Positions 17,111-26,151 of a DNA stretch of 64,000 nt are shown here, piece by piece. The DNA lies in contig JBLWUP010000017.1 in the NCBI GenBank assembly GCA_048268885.1, positions 49,840 to 113,839 on the forward strand, written 5' to 3'. The translations under genes were made by a program, and so were the position numbers. The DNA comes from Pelagibius sp048268885. GTDB lineage: Bacteria; Pseudomonadota; Alphaproteobacteria; Kiloniellales; Kiloniellaceae. The stretch's first letter is position 1. Every line of letters starts with the position of its first letter. The notes beneath the pieces were generated by a model. The model was not told where the DNA came from. It made no database searches and worked only from the letters and a program-made list of their open reading frames with translations.

Positions 17111-19879
17111 TCATTGGCCCAGCCGCTCCAAGATAAAAGGGATGTGCACCTGGTCGGCCTTGTAGTTGCCGGTCAGGGCGTACATCACGAGGTTGATGCC
17201 GAAGCGGTAGGACATCTCGCGCTGGCGCGGGCCGCCGGGAACCACGGCGTTCAGCGGGCGGCCCAGTTCGTTCACCGCCCAGGCGCCGGCCCAGTCGTTG
17301 CTGCCGACCAGGATGGAGGCCACGCCGTCGTTCACGTTCTCGCCCGGGGCTTCCAGCCACAGGGTGCCGCCGACGAAGCGGCCGGGGAAGTCCTCCATCA
17401 GGTAGAAGGATTTGCGCAGCACGTGGTCGACCGGCACCGGCTCCAGCGGGGGCATGGCGATGCCCTGGGTCAGGCGCTGCAGGTCCTGCGTGCCGCGGCT
17501 GCCGCCGCCGAAGATCTGCGCGCCCGCGCTTGCTTCGCGCAGGTCGAAGAGAATGGTGCCGCCGTGCGCCAGGAAGAAGTTCACCTGGTCGATGGCCGCC
17601 TGGCTCAGGGTCGGCTGCGCCGCCGTGATGGGCCAGTAGACCAGCGGGAAGAAGGCCATGTCGTCGCGCCCCAGCGTGATGCCCAGCGGCGGTCCGGCTT
17701 CGACGGAAGTGCGGCGTTCCAGGACCCGGGTCAGGCCCATGAGGCCGGCGCGGCTGATCTCGTCGACCGTCTGGTCGCCGGTTTCGATATAGGCCAGCCG
17801 GGTCATCAGGGTGGCTTCCAGCGTGCGGCCGTCGTCTTGGCGCACGTTGTTCAACCCCTGCGCCAGGGCCGGGGCGAGCGCGGAAGCGCCGGCCAGTGCG
17901 AGCCCCAGCAGCACGGCGGCGGTGGCGGCCGCGCCGGTCGGGCGCAGCAGGCCGCGCAGCAGCAGGGAGATCAGCAGGTCGGCCAGCGCCAGGGTCAGGG
18001 CCGCGGCCAGCAGCCAGGGCTTCAGGTCCTGTTCGGGGCTGGCGTGATAGAGCCCGCTGGTGACGCCGGCGGGCAGGCGGCCCAGCGGCGCCAGATCGGT
18101 GACGAAGCGGCTGAGGTTATGGGCCTGGCGCAGGCTGTCGTTGCCGTAGTAGCCGGGCGGATGGCGCGGGCCGATGCCGCTCTCCGTGCCTTCGCCGGTA
18201 TCGAGCGCCAGGACGGTGGCCGGCGGCGCGCCCAGGCTGCCGAAGCCGTCCATCACCTCGATCGGCGGCAGAGCCTGGCCGGCGCCGCCGCCGGCGACGC
18301 CCTGGCTCACCCCCATGACCCGGCGCAGCATTTCGACGAAGAGGCCGGAGATCGGCAGGTTCGACCAATCGGTGTTGGCCGTGGTGTGGAACAGCACCAG
18401 CCAGCCGTCGCCGCGCCGGTCGGCGGTGACCAGCGGCGTGCCGTCGGTCAGCCGCGCCCAGGTCTTGTCGCCGAGGTCGAGGGAGGGCTCGGCCAGCACC
18501 TGGCGGCGGATCACCACGTCGTCGGGCAGGGCGATGTCGGCGAAGGGGCTGTCGGCGGCGAAGGGCGCGAGGCGGGCCGGCGTGTCCCAGGTCAGCGCGC
18601 CGCCGAGGATGCGGTCGCCGCCGCGCAGGCGTACCGGCAGCAGGTCGTTGCCGCCCTGCTCGACGGGCGACTGGGCGACGCTGTGCGGCCCGGCGAAACG
18701 CAGCAGCAGGCCGCCCTGGTTGACCCAGTCGGCAATGCGCGCCCGTTCATCGGGGCTGAGGGTCACGCTGTCGGGCACCGCCAGCACGGCGATCTGGCGC
18801 TCCAGCAGATCCGCGACGCTGCCCTTGCGCAGCTCGGTGAAGGGCTGCAGCGCGCTTTCCAGGTAGTAGGTCTCGCTGAGCAGCGGCTGGGCTTCCTGCT
18901 GCGTGCCGATGGACACCAGCCCGACCGGGCGGCGGCGCCAGCGCTCGTCGAGCAGCACGGTGGCGCCGGCGGTGGTCTCGCCCTCGATGGACAGCAGCGC
19001 GATGCGGTTGCGCATTTCGGTAGGCAGGTCGAGCAGCGCGCGGGCTTCGGCCTCGCCGGGCTCGAAGATCAGCGGCGCCTTGGTGATGATGCGGCCGTCG
19101 CCGGCGATGGCCAGCACGGCGGCTTCCCCGACGCCGCCGGTGTCGGCGCGCAGCGCACGGGCCACCAGGTCGACGCCTTCGGTATCGGGGGCGAGGGCGA
19201 GGCGGGCCAGGCCCTCGCTCTCCTCGCGCAGCACATGCAGGGCGCCGAGGCGCTGCAGGGCGCTGGCGAAATCGGCGCTTTCGGGGCTGTCGAGGCCGTC
19301 CGAGAGCCAGACCACGTGGGCCGAGCCGGGCAGCTCCAGGTCCTGCACGGCGCTCAGCGCCGCGACGCGGTCGGCGGGCCAGGGCTTGGGCCTGAGGCCC
19401 TGCAGCAGGCGCCGCGCCTCGGCGGCGGGCAGCAGGCCGCTGGCCTCGGGCGGGGCGTCCTGGGCGGTGGGCGCCGTGGTCAGCACCACCACCGCGCGGT
19501 CCTCGCGCTCGGCCTGGGCCAGCAGGTTCCCGGCGGCGATCTGGCGCGCCGGCCAGAAGCGCGCCGACGACCAGCCGTCGTCGATGACCAAGACCAGGGG
19601 GCCGCTGCCGGCAAGCTGCGCCGCCGGGTTGAGCAGCGGCTGGGCAAGCCCGAGAATGATCAGAGCGACGATGAGCAGGCGCAGCAGCAGCAGCCACCAG
19701 GGGGTACGCGCCGGGGTTTCCTCCGGCACCTTCAGCCCGGCCAGCAGGCGCACCGCCGGGAAGACCATGCGCTTGGGCGCCGGCGGCGTCAGGCGCAGCA
19801 GCAGCCAGAGAATCGGCAGGCCTGCCAGCGCCAGCAACAGCCAGGGTTGCGCGAAGGCGAGGAGGCCCAGGTTCAGCAT
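17111..19879 (-). CDS. BatA-like N-terminal domain plus DUF4159 protein
   Basis: 922 residues. The N-terminus matches the aerotolerance-regulator (BatA) domain: two membrane helices (LLALAGLPILWLLLRLTPP and WWLLLLRLLIVALIILGLAQ) followed by a VWA-like region. The middle carries further membrane helices near 610-680. The C-terminal 210 residues are DUF4159 (GLMGLTRVLERRTSVE, FFLAHGGTILFDLRE, RFGINLVMYALTGNYKADQV). The frame is open upstream to 20404 but overlaps the DUF58 gene, so the ATG at 19879 is taken. It lies 7 bases downstream of DUF58. Confidence 0.85.
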   Translation of the reverse strand: MLNLGLLAFAQPWLLLALAGLPILWLLLRLTPPAPKRMVFPAVRLLAGLKVPEETPARTPWWLLLLRLLIVALIILGLAQPLLNPAAQLAGSGPLVLVIDDGWSSARFWPARQIAAGNLLAQAEREDRAVVVLTTAPTAQDAPPEASGLLPAAEARRLLQGLRPKPWPADRVAALSAVQDLELPGSAHVVWLSDGLDSPESADFASALQRLGALHVLREESEGLARLALAPDTEGVDLVARALRADTGGVGEAAVLAIAGDGRIITKAPLIFEPGEAEARALLDLPTEMRNRIALLSIEGETTAGATVLLDERWRRRPVGLVSIGTQQEAQPLLSETYYLESALQPFTELRKGSVADLLERQIAVLAVPDSVTLSPDERARIADWVNQGGLLLRFAGPHSVAQSPVEQGGNDLLPVRLRGGDRILGGALTWDTPARLAPFAADSPFADIALPDDVVIRRQVLAEPSLDLGDKTWARLTDGTPLVTADRRGDGWLVLFHTTANTDWSNLPISGLFVEMLRRVMGVSQGVAGGGAGQALPPIEVMDGFGSLGAPPATVLALDTGEGTESGIGPRHPPGYYGNDSLRQAHNLSRFVTDLAPLGRLPAGVTSGLYHASPEQDLKPWLLAAALTLALADLLISLLLRGLLRPTGAAATAAVLLGLALAGASALAPALAQGLNNVRQDDGRTLEATLMTRLAYIETGDQTVDEISRAGLMGLTRVLERRTSVEAGPPLGITLGRDDMAFFPLVYWPITAAQPTLSQAAIDQVNFFLAHGGTILFDLREASAGAQIFGGGSRGTQDLQRLTQGIAMPPLEPVPVDHVLRKSFYLMEDFPGRFVGGTLWLEAPGENVNDGVASILVGSNDWAGAWAVNELGRPLNAVVPGGPRQREMSYRFGINLVMYALTGNYKADQVHIPFILERLGQ

Positions 19880-19886
19880 GGTGTTC

Positions 19887-20789
19887 TCAGCATGGCACGG
19901 CCTGGGACAGGGTCGTGTAGAGGCGCAGCAGCGCCGATTGCGGCGGCTGGTCGCTGCGGTGGAAGTCACAGCCCCAGCCGAGCCCGCGGCAGATGTCGCG
20001 CAGGCCGTCGCGCTGGGCCTGCAGGCGGCGGGCGTAGTCGCCGCGCACCGCCTCCACCTTGGACACCAGCCAGGAGGGTTCCTGCTCCAGGCCGTCGAAG
20101 CGCACCCGTCCGTCGTAGGGCAGGCTCTCCTCCGCCGGGTCCAGCACCTGCAGCAGGGTGCCGCGGATACCGCTCTCGCCGTAGTAGCGCAGCGCCTTGT
20201 TGATGTCGTCGAGGGGCGCCAGGAAATCGCTGATGAAGACCATCTGGGCGCTGCGCGGCAGCGGCAGGGGCGGCGGCAGGTTTTCCGTCTCCGGCTGGCC
20301 GTCTTCCTCAACCTTGGCCGCCGCGCTTTCGACCAGGGTGGCGATCTTGGTGAGGGTGGCGCGGCTCGCCGAGGGGCGCAGGCCCGAGCCCAGCAGGGCG
20401 ACATGCTCGCCGCCGCGCATCAGCAGCACGGAGAGCGCGAGGGTGATCAGGTCGGCGCGCTGGCGCTTGCTCTGGTGATTGCGGTCGGAGGTCCAGGTCA
20501 TGGAGGGCGAGGTGTCGCGCCAGATCCACACGGACTGCGCGGCCTCCCACTCCATCTCGCGCACGAAGACCACGTCGGACTTGGCCGACTGGCGCCAGTC
20601 GATCGACTGCGGCTGGTCGCCCATGTCGTAGTGGCGGTACTGCCAGAAGGTTTCGCCCTGTCCCACCCGGCGGCGGCCGTGAACGCCTTGCGCCACGCTG
20701 GCGGCGACCCTTTCCGCGGCCACCAGCAGCGGCGGCAGGGTGGCGGCCAGTTGCTCGGCGCGATGCCGCAGCGGGAGGGTGTTCGTCAT
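19887..20789 (-). CDS. DUF58 domain-containing protein
   Basis: 300 residues. The DUF58 signature is complete: YDMGDQPQSIDWRQSAKSD near 73-91 followed by VFVREMEWE and a VWA-like segment SVWIWRDTSPSM. Partners of MoxR ATPases usually have this protein as the next gene, as here. It is cytoplasmic or peripheral. MoxR/DUF58 pairs act in maturation or folding of envelope or secreted complexes; the client here is unknown. Confidence 0.9.
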   Translation of the reverse strand: MTNTLPLRHRAEQLAATLPPLLVAAERVAASVAQGVHGRRRVGQGETFWQYRHYDMGDQPQSIDWRQSAKSDVVFVREMEWEAAQSVWIWRDTSPSMTWTSDRNHQSKRQRADLITLALSVLLMRGGEHVALLGSGLRPSASRATLTKIATLVESAAAKVEEDGQPETENLPPPLPLPRSAQMVFISDFLAPLDDINKALRYYGESGIRGTLLQVLDPAEESLPYDGRVRFDGLEQEPSWLVSKVEAVRGDYARRLQAQRDGLRDICRGLGWGCDFHRSDQPPQSALLRLYTTLSQAVPC

Positions 20790-20814
20790 AAGCGGGTCGG
20801 ACTCTCCGGCGCCG

Positions 20815-21831
20815 TTACGTGTAAGGGGCGGACAGGTGCGCGATGATGTGGTCCAGCGTCACGCCGTCGGCGCGCGCGGCGAAGCTCAAGGCCATGCGGT
20901 GCTTCAGCACCGGGTGGGCCAGGGCGATGACGTCGTCGACGGAGGGCGCGAGGCGGCCTTCCATCAGCGCCTTGGCGCGCACCGCCAGCATCAGCGCCTG
21001 GCTGGCGCGCGGCCCCGGGCCCCAGGAAACCTGGCTGCGCACTTCCTCCAGCTCGCTGACCTCGGGCCGCCCGTTGCGCACGATGGCGAGGATGGTCTCC
21101 ACCACGCTCTCGCCGACCGGCACGCGGCGCACCAGGTGCTGGGCCGCCATCAGCTCTTCCGGTGTCATCACCGCCTTGGCCGCGCTCTCCTTGGCGCCGG
21201 TGGTCTCGATCAGCATCTGCCGCTCGGCGTCCAGCTCCGGATAGCCGACGTCGACCTCCAGCAGGAAGCGGTCGAGCTGCGCTTCGGGCAGCGGATAGGT
21301 GCCTTCCTGCTCCAGCGGGTTCTGCGTCGCCAGCACGTGGAAGGGCGTCGGCAGGTCGTGGGGATGGCCGGAAACGGTGACGCGGCGTTCCTGCATCGCC
21401 TGCAGCAGCGCCGACTGGGTGCGCGGGCTGGCGCGGTTGATTTCGTCGGCCATCAGCAGCTGGCAGAACACCGGGCCGGGAATGAAACGGAAAGCCCGCC
21501 GCCCGGTCTCGCTCTCTTCCAGCACTTCCGAACCGAGGATATCCGCCGGCATGAGATCGGGCGTACACTGCACGCGCTTGTCTTCCAGGCCGAAGACGGT
21601 GCCGAGGGTTTCCACCAGCCGCGTCTTGGCGAGGCCCGGCACGCCGATCAGCAGGGCGTGGCCGCCGGCCAGCAGCGTGATGAGCGTTTGATCGATGACC
21701 TCCTGTTGGCCGAAAATGACCTGGCCGATAGACTGGCGCACCAGGCTGAGCTTGTGGCCGAGTTCTTCGATCTGACCCGCGAGTTTTGCGGCGTCGGCTT
21801 CTTCGGTAGGCAGGGTGGGCGTCGTCGTCAC
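20815..21831 (-). CDS. moxR: MoxR-family AAA+ ATPase
   Basis: 338 residues. Walker A is GVPGLAKTRLVETLG (near 79-93), Walker B LLMADEINRASPRTQS, with ALLQAMQERRVTVSG and a sensor segment TQNPLEQEGTYPLPEAQLDR. All are standard MoxR features. The start codon is GTG (21831). It is the first gene of the moxR-DUF58-DUF4159-GATase-like unit. It faces the DUF1285 gene across a 129-base gap that must hold both promoters. Confidence 0.95.
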   Translation of the reverse strand: MTTTPTLPTEEADAAKLAGQIEELGHKLSLVRQSIGQVIFGQQEVIDQTLITLLAGGHALLIGVPGLAKTRLVETLGTVFGLEDKRVQCTPDLMPADILGSEVLEESETGRRAFRFIPGPVFCQLLMADEINRASPRTQSALLQAMQERRVTVSGHPHDLPTPFHVLATQNPLEQEGTYPLPEAQLDRFLLEVDVGYPELDAERQMLIETTGAKESAAKAVMTPEELMAAQHLVRRVPVGESVVETILAIVRNGRPEVSELEEVRSQVSWGPGPRASQALMLAVRAKALMEGRLAPSVDDVIALAHPVLKHRMALSFAARADGVTLDHIIAHLSAPYT

Positions 21832-21960
21832 GGGGCAGCATCTCCCAATGGCTACAGGGATCCTGATTGCAGGAACCGTGAAAAGTCTGCCGGTGGGCTG
21901 TCACCCACAGGCGAATCGCAACCAAGTACACGCACGCTGAACATAAAGATAAGGCTTTCC

Positions 21961-22500
21961 ATGCCCGCTGACCAGTCACCAGGAAACAGAGAGATTCCGC
22001 CGCTCGGCGATCTCGACATCCGCATTGCCCGGGACGGCACCTGGTTTCACGAGGGCGCGCCGATCAGGCGCAAACCCCTTGTGAAGCTGTTTGCCTCGGT
22101 ATTGTGGCGAGACGATGACGGGGACTACTGGCTGCGGACGCCGGTGGAGCGGGGCCGTATCCAGGTGGAAGACGCGCCCTTTACCGCGGTTGAACTTTCC
22201 GTGAAGGGCGCCGGCCGCGACCAGGTGCTCGCTTTCCGCACCAATCTCGACGACTGGGTCGAGGCCGATTCGGCGCATCCTCTACGGCTGGTTGAAAAGC
22301 CTGACACAGGCGAGGCGACACCCTATATCCTGGTGCGGGACCGCCTGGAGGCGCTGATTCTGCGTCCCGTGTACTATGAACTGGCCGACCTGGCGGTCGA
22401 AGCCGCCGCTGAATCGAAAGCGGGCGAAGCGGCAGAAGAGGGAGATTGTCTCGGCGTATGGAGCAAAGGCGTGTTTTTCCCGCTCGGGCCGGCCAGGTGA
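21961..22500 (+). CDS. DUF1285 domain-containing protein
   Basis: 179 residues. The family pattern is clear: DLDIRIARDGTWFHEGAPIRR, KLFASVLWRDDDGDYWLRTPVE and the later TPYILVRDRLEALILRPVYYELADLA. Structures of this family show a two-domain soluble protein of unknown function. I start at the ATG at 21961, the first plausible start; the upstream frame is antisense to moxR. It precedes the Nudix gene across a low-complexity repeat region. Confidence 0.88.
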   Translation: MPADQSPGNREIPPLGDLDIRIARDGTWFHEGAPIRRKPLVKLFASVLWRDDDGDYWLRTPVERGRIQVEDAPFTAVELSVKGAGRDQVLAFRTNLDDWVEADSAHPLRLVEKPDTGEATPYILVRDRLEALILRPVYYELADLAVEAAAESKAGEAAEEGDCLGVWSKGVFFPLGPAR

Positions 22501-22621
22501 GGGCTGACCAGGTGAGGGCCGGCAGGGGCGAGGTTGTCCCGGGGGCGAGGGGACCCATCTTGAGTGACCCGTGTGAGTGATCTGAGTGAGCGATCTGTGT
22601 GAGTGACCCGCGTGTGAGTGA
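22491..22621. repeat. degenerate tandem repeats before and into the Nudix start
   Basis: CCAGGTGAGGGC occurs twice (22491-22502 and 22508-22519). After 22561, GTGAGTGA / TGAGTGA(C/T) units recur at least five times in about 55 bases. The Nudix GTG start codon at 22599 is one of these repeat units, so the 5' untranslated region and first codons are built from the repeat. Confidence 0.65.
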
Positions 22622-23312
22622 AATATGGCGTTCGGACGATCTGCTGGCGCGGCTGGCCAAGTTGCCGGACCCCGGCACCCGCGTGGCGCCCAGCGGCCCG
22701 GCCTCGGTGGAAGAGGACATGCGCGGGCCGACGCGCGGCGATCACGACCTCAATCCCGATCTCTACGATCCCGAGGCGTCGCTGCGCGATGCGGCGGTTC
22801 TGGTGCCCATCGTCGAGCGGCCCGGTGAACTGACCATCCTGCTGACCCGGCGCGCCAAGCATCTGCCGGACCATCCGGGGCAGATCAGCTTTCCCGGCGG
22901 CAGCGTCGATCCCGGCGATGCCGATGCCGAAGCGGCGGCCCTGCGCGAGGCGCAGGAGGAAGTCGGCCTGCCGCCGGACTGCGTCACCGTCGTGGGACGG
23001 CTGGATACCTATCTGATCCGCACCGGCTTCAGGGTGGTGCCGGTGGTCGGCCTGCTGCACCCGCCCTTCGAACTGCAGGCCGAAGCGGGCGAGGTGGAGG
23101 AAATCTTCGAGGTGCCGCTGACCTTCTTCCTGGATCCGGCCAACCGAGAACTGCACAGCCGCGTGTTCCGCGGCAGCGAGCGCTACTTCTATGCCTATCC
23201 TTTCGGCGACTATTACATCTGGGGCGCCACGGCGGGCATGTTGTCGAACCTCTCGGAAGTCCTGCTCCAGCCCGACCAACTGCAAACGTCCAATCGAAGA
23301 CCTGGGGAATAA
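22599..23312 (+). CDS. Nudix hydrolase, CoA pyrophosphatase type
   Basis: 237 residues. The Nudix box is GGSVDPGDADAEAAALREAQ followed by EEVGL (near 107-131). The preceding LLTRRAKHLPDHPGQISFPGG is the CoA pyrophosphatase (NudL/YeaB) signature, implying hydrolysis of CoA or its derivatives to phosphopantetheine and 3',5'-ADP. The start is a GTG at 22599; another in-frame GTG at 22614 is also possible because repeats obscure the ribosome-binding site. The membrane-protein and CCA-transferase genes follow on the same strand. Confidence 0.9.
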   Translation: MSDPRVSEIWRSDDLLARLAKLPDPGTRVAPSGPASVEEDMRGPTRGDHDLNPDLYDPEASLRDAAVLVPIVERPGELTILLTRRAKHLPDHPGQISFPGGSVDPGDADAEAAALREAQEEVGLPPDCVTVVGRLDTYLIRTGFRVVPVVGLLHPPFELQAEAGEVEEIFEVPLTFFLDPANRELHSRVFRGSERYFYAYPFGDYYIWGATAGMLSNLSEVLLQPDQLQTSNRRPGE

Positions 23313-23316
23313 GACC

Positions 23317-23592
23317 ATGCTGCGCGTGCTGCTGACGGTTCTGCTGCCCTTGATGGTGCCCTTCCTGGCCTATATCGCCTGGGTCTGGCTGGTGCGGCAC
23401 AAGGTGCAGGGCGGCGAACTGGTGCTGGACTGGCGGCAGTCGCCCTGGCCCTGGATGCTGGCGCTGGGGCTCGCCGGCGCGCTCGGCGGGCTGCTTTATC
23501 TCTACGTCACCACCGGCCATCCGGCGGGCACCGAGCTGGTGCCGCCCCGGCTGATCGACGGCGTCGTGGTGCCCAGCCATCCGGCGCAGTGA
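23317..23592 (+). CDS. DUF6111-like small membrane protein
   Basis: 91 residues with two membrane segments (about 2-25, LRVLLTVLLPLMVPFLAYIA, and 47-67, WMLALGLAGALGGLLYLYV) and a short tail containing TELVPPRLIDGVVVPSH. This tail and the position between a Nudix gene and the CCA-adding enzyme fit alphaproteobacterial DUF6111-type proteins. The function is unknown. It starts 4 bases after the Nudix stop, implying translational coupling. Confidence 0.7.
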   Translation: MLRVLLTVLLPLMVPFLAYIAWVWLVRHKVQGGELVLDWRQSPWPWMLALGLAGALGGLLYLYVTTGHPAGTELVPPRLIDGVVVPSHPAQ

Positions 23593-23735
23593 CCGCCGCG
23601 CCGCCCTGACAACCGCGTCGCCCCCTGACAATTGCGCCGTGACACCGGTTGCCAGCGGCGCCTTGGAACGGCAGGCTGCCCGCTTGCGTTGCCCGCTGTA
23701 TGACTACAGCACGATCATTCGGAACCCCTGATTTC

Positions 23736-25061
23736 ATGACAGCCGCCGGCGCCCCTGACCGCCTCGATCCGCAGCCCTGGATGACCGCGCCGGAGACCTT
23801 GGCGGTGATCGACGCCCTTTCGGCCGAGGGCGCGGAGATCCGCTTTGTGGGCGGCTGTGTGCGCGACGCGCTGGCCGGGCGGCCGGTGAAGGACGTCGAC
23901 CTGGCGACCCCGGATCCGCCGGAAAAGGTGATGACGCTGTTGCAAACCGCCGGAATCAAGGCGATTCCGACCGGGCTGGACCACGGCACGGTGACCGCCG
24001 TCCGCGGCCATCACCCCTTCGAGATCACCACCTTGCGCATGGACGTGGAAACCGACGGGCGCCGCGCGGTGGTGGCCTTCACCGACGATTGGCTGGCCGA
24101 TGCGGCGCGCCGCGACCTGACCTTCAACGCCATGTCCTGCAGCCCGGACGGCTGCCTGTTCGATCCCTTCGGCGGACGGGAGGACCTGGCGGCCGGCCGC
24201 GTCCACTTCGTCGGCAATCCGCGCGACCGCATTCAGGAGGACTACCTGCGCCTGCTGCGCTTCTTCCGCTTCCAGGCGCACTACGGAAAGGTGCCGCCGG
24301 ACGCGGAGACCCTGGCGGTGGCGCGCGAACTGGCGCCCAAGCTGCGCGGCCTCTCCGGTGAGCGCATCCGCAGCGAGCTGCTGCGCCTGTTGACCGCACC
24401 CGACCCGCTGCCGGTGGTGGAGCTGATGATCGGCGAGGGCCTGCTGCAGCCGATCCTGCCGGAGATCACCGGCACGGCGGTGCTGCGCCGCCTGCTGGCG
24501 CTCGACCTGCCCGAGCGGGAGGACCCGGTGCTGCGCCTCGCCGCGCTGCTGCGCCCCGGCGGCGCCGTGGCCAAGGCGGTGGCCCAGCGCCTGCGCCTCT
24601 CCAACGCCGAGACGGCGGAACTGGAACTGCTGGGCGCGCCCGAGACCACGCTGGGCGAGGCGGCGGCGGTGCTGTCGCGCGGCAGCGGCGATCCCGCCGT
24701 GCGCCACGCCCTTTCGACCGCCCTCTACCGTGCCGGGCCGGCCAAATTCCGCGTCGCCCTGCTGGTCGCCTATCTGCGCCTGGTGAGCGGCGGCGCGGCG
24801 GACGAGGCGGCGGCCAAGGTCGGGCTCCAGGCCGCGCTCGACGCCGCCGAGGCCTGGCAGCCGCGCAGTTTCCCGCTGAACGGGGCCGATGTGCTGGAGC
24901 TCGGCTATCCCGCCGGGCCGGACGTGGGCGCCCTGCTGCGCGCCGTCGAGGAGTGGTGGATCGGCGAGGACTTCACCCCCGGCCGTGACGCCTGCCTGGC
25001 ACGTCTCAAGGAACTGGCCGGGCGTATTTCCCCGGAACCGCCCAAGGCGCCGGGCACCTAG
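23736..25061 (+). CDS. CCA tRNA nucleotidyltransferase / poly(A) polymerase family
   Basis: 441 residues from the chosen ATG. The nucleotidyltransferase signature is complete: RFVGGCVRDALAGRPVKDVD with the metal-binding Asp pair (DVDLATPD). The template and RNA-binding blocks follow (RRDLTFNAMSC, DPFGGREDLAAG, RIQEDYLRLLRFFRF). It adds or repairs the 3' CCA end of tRNAs. An ATG at 23700 (starting MTTARSFG) is also possible; neither has a strong ribosome-binding site. It is third in the Nudix-membrane protein-CCA run, a conserved alphaproteobacterial order. Confidence 0.92.
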   Translation: MTAAGAPDRLDPQPWMTAPETLAVIDALSAEGAEIRFVGGCVRDALAGRPVKDVDLATPDPPEKVMTLLQTAGIKAIPTGLDHGTVTAVRGHHPFEITTLRMDVETDGRRAVVAFTDDWLADAARRDLTFNAMSCSPDGCLFDPFGGREDLAAGRVHFVGNPRDRIQEDYLRLLRFFRFQAHYGKVPPDAETLAVARELAPKLRGLSGERIRSELLRLLTAPDPLPVVELMIGEGLLQPILPEITGTAVLRRLLALDLPEREDPVLRLAALLRPGGAVAKAVAQRLRLSNAETAELELLGAPETTLGEAAAVLSRGSGDPAVRHALSTALYRAGPAKFRVALLVAYLRLVSGGAADEAAAKVGLQAALDAAEAWQPRSFPLNGADVLELGYPAGPDVGALLRAVEEWWIGEDFTPGRDACLARLKELAGRISPEPPKAPGT

Positions 25062-25085
25062 GTACCAGCCACCAACAACCAAAGC

Positions 25086-25186
25086 CCCCCACCCTAACCC
25101 TCCCCCACAGAAGGGGGGGAGGGGACTAAAGTGGTGCTGTGCCTCTATTGTCCCTCCCCCTTGACGGGGGAGGGTTAGGGTGGGGG
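25086..25186. repeat. palindromic intergenic element, family A
   Basis: Perfect 21-base outer arms at 25086-25106 and 25166-25186 (core CCCTAACCCTCC and GGAGGGTTAGGG). An inner pair, GGGGAGGGGAC and GTCCCTCCCCC, forms a second stem. It fills the gap between the convergent CCA-transferase and hemF genes, as the element at 2244 does between its neighbours. Confidence 0.8.
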
Positions 25187-25219
25187 TGGAGCCACAGCCC
25201 CTCTTGTGGCCAGGCGGCT

Positions 25220-26125
25220 TTACGGCCAGGCCGCCTCCGGCGGCAGGCTCATGAGGATGGCCTCGACGTTGCCGCCGGTCTGCAGGCCGAACTTGGTGCC
25301 GCGGTCGTACAGCAGGTTGAACTCGGCGTAGCGGCCGCGGCGGAACAGCTGGTGGCGGCGCTGCTCCTCCGTCCAGGGCTCGGCCATGTGGCGGCGCACC
25401 AGCTGCGGATAGATCTCCAGAAAGGCGCGGCCGACGTCCTGGGTGAAGGCGAAGTCGTCTTCCCAGTCGCCGCTGTCCAGATAGTCGTAGAAGATGCCGC
25501 CGACGCCGCGCGCCTCGCCGCGGTGGGGGATGAAGAAGTACTCGTCGCACCACTTCTTGAATTTCGGATAGTACTCGGGATCGTGGGCGTCGCAGGCCGC
25601 CTGGAAGGCGGCGTGGAAGTCCGCCGTGTCCTGCTCGACCGAAAACATGGGGTTCAGGTCGCCGCCGCCGCCGAACCAGGACCTGGTGGTGACGATGTGA
25701 CGGGTGTTCATATGCACCGCCGGGACCAGGGGCGAGTGCAGATGCGCGACCAGCGAGATGCCGCTGGCCCAGAACCGCGGATCCTCGTCGGCGCCGGGGA
25801 TCTGCTTGGCGAAGTCCGGCGAGAACTCGCCGAAGACCGTGGAGACATTGACCCCCACCTTCTCGAAGACACGGCCCCGCATCAGCGCCATGACACCGCC
25901 GCCGCCACTGCTGTCCTCGGCCGGACGGTCCCAGGCCTTGCGCTCGAAGCGGCCCGGCGGCACCTCGGCGAAGCGCTCGGCGTTGGGCCCCTCGATTTCG
26001 TCCTCCAGCGCCTCGAAGGCGGCGCAGATCTTGTCGCGCAGTTCCTCGAACCAGGCCCTGGCGCGGGCCTTGTGGTCTTCGATGGTCGCCGGATCGGCCG
26101 GATTTGGGGCTGCTGCGTCGGTCAT
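25220..26125 (-). CDS. hemF: oxygen-dependent coproporphyrinogen III oxidase
   Basis: 301 residues, full length. HemF hallmarks: FEKVGVNVSTVFGEF, VPAVHMNTRHIVT, WFGGGGDLNPMF, then YYPKFKKWCDEYFFIPHRGE and FNLLYDRGTKFGLQTGG. It oxidatively decarboxylates coproporphyrinogen III to protoporphyrinogen IX in haem synthesis and needs O2, pointing to an aerobic life. The ATG at 26125 lies 26 bases downstream of trmL on the same strand. Confidence 0.97.
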   Translation of the reverse strand: MTDAAAPNPADPATIEDHKARARAWFEELRDKICAAFEALEDEIEGPNAERFAEVPPGRFERKAWDRPAEDSSGGGGVMALMRGRVFEKVGVNVSTVFGEFSPDFAKQIPGADEDPRFWASGISLVAHLHSPLVPAVHMNTRHIVTTRSWFGGGGDLNPMFSVEQDTADFHAAFQAACDAHDPEYYPKFKKWCDEYFFIPHRGEARGVGGIFYDYLDSGDWEDDFAFTQDVGRAFLEIYPQLVRRHMAEPWTEEQRRHQLFRRGRYAEFNLLYDRGTKFGLQTGGNVEAILMSLPPEAAWP

Positions 26126-26151
26126 CTCTCGGTCACTCTATATTGTCTCGG

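Noticed and set aside
16022..20203. Very long plus-strand ORF (1393 codons) and similar long ORFs such as 15610-17136 and 551-1903
   Set aside because: They are antisense to well-supported genes (the MoxR operon; the IPMDH-family gene) and their translations are low-complexity Arg/Ala/Gly/His-rich, as expected for shadow frames in high-GC DNA.
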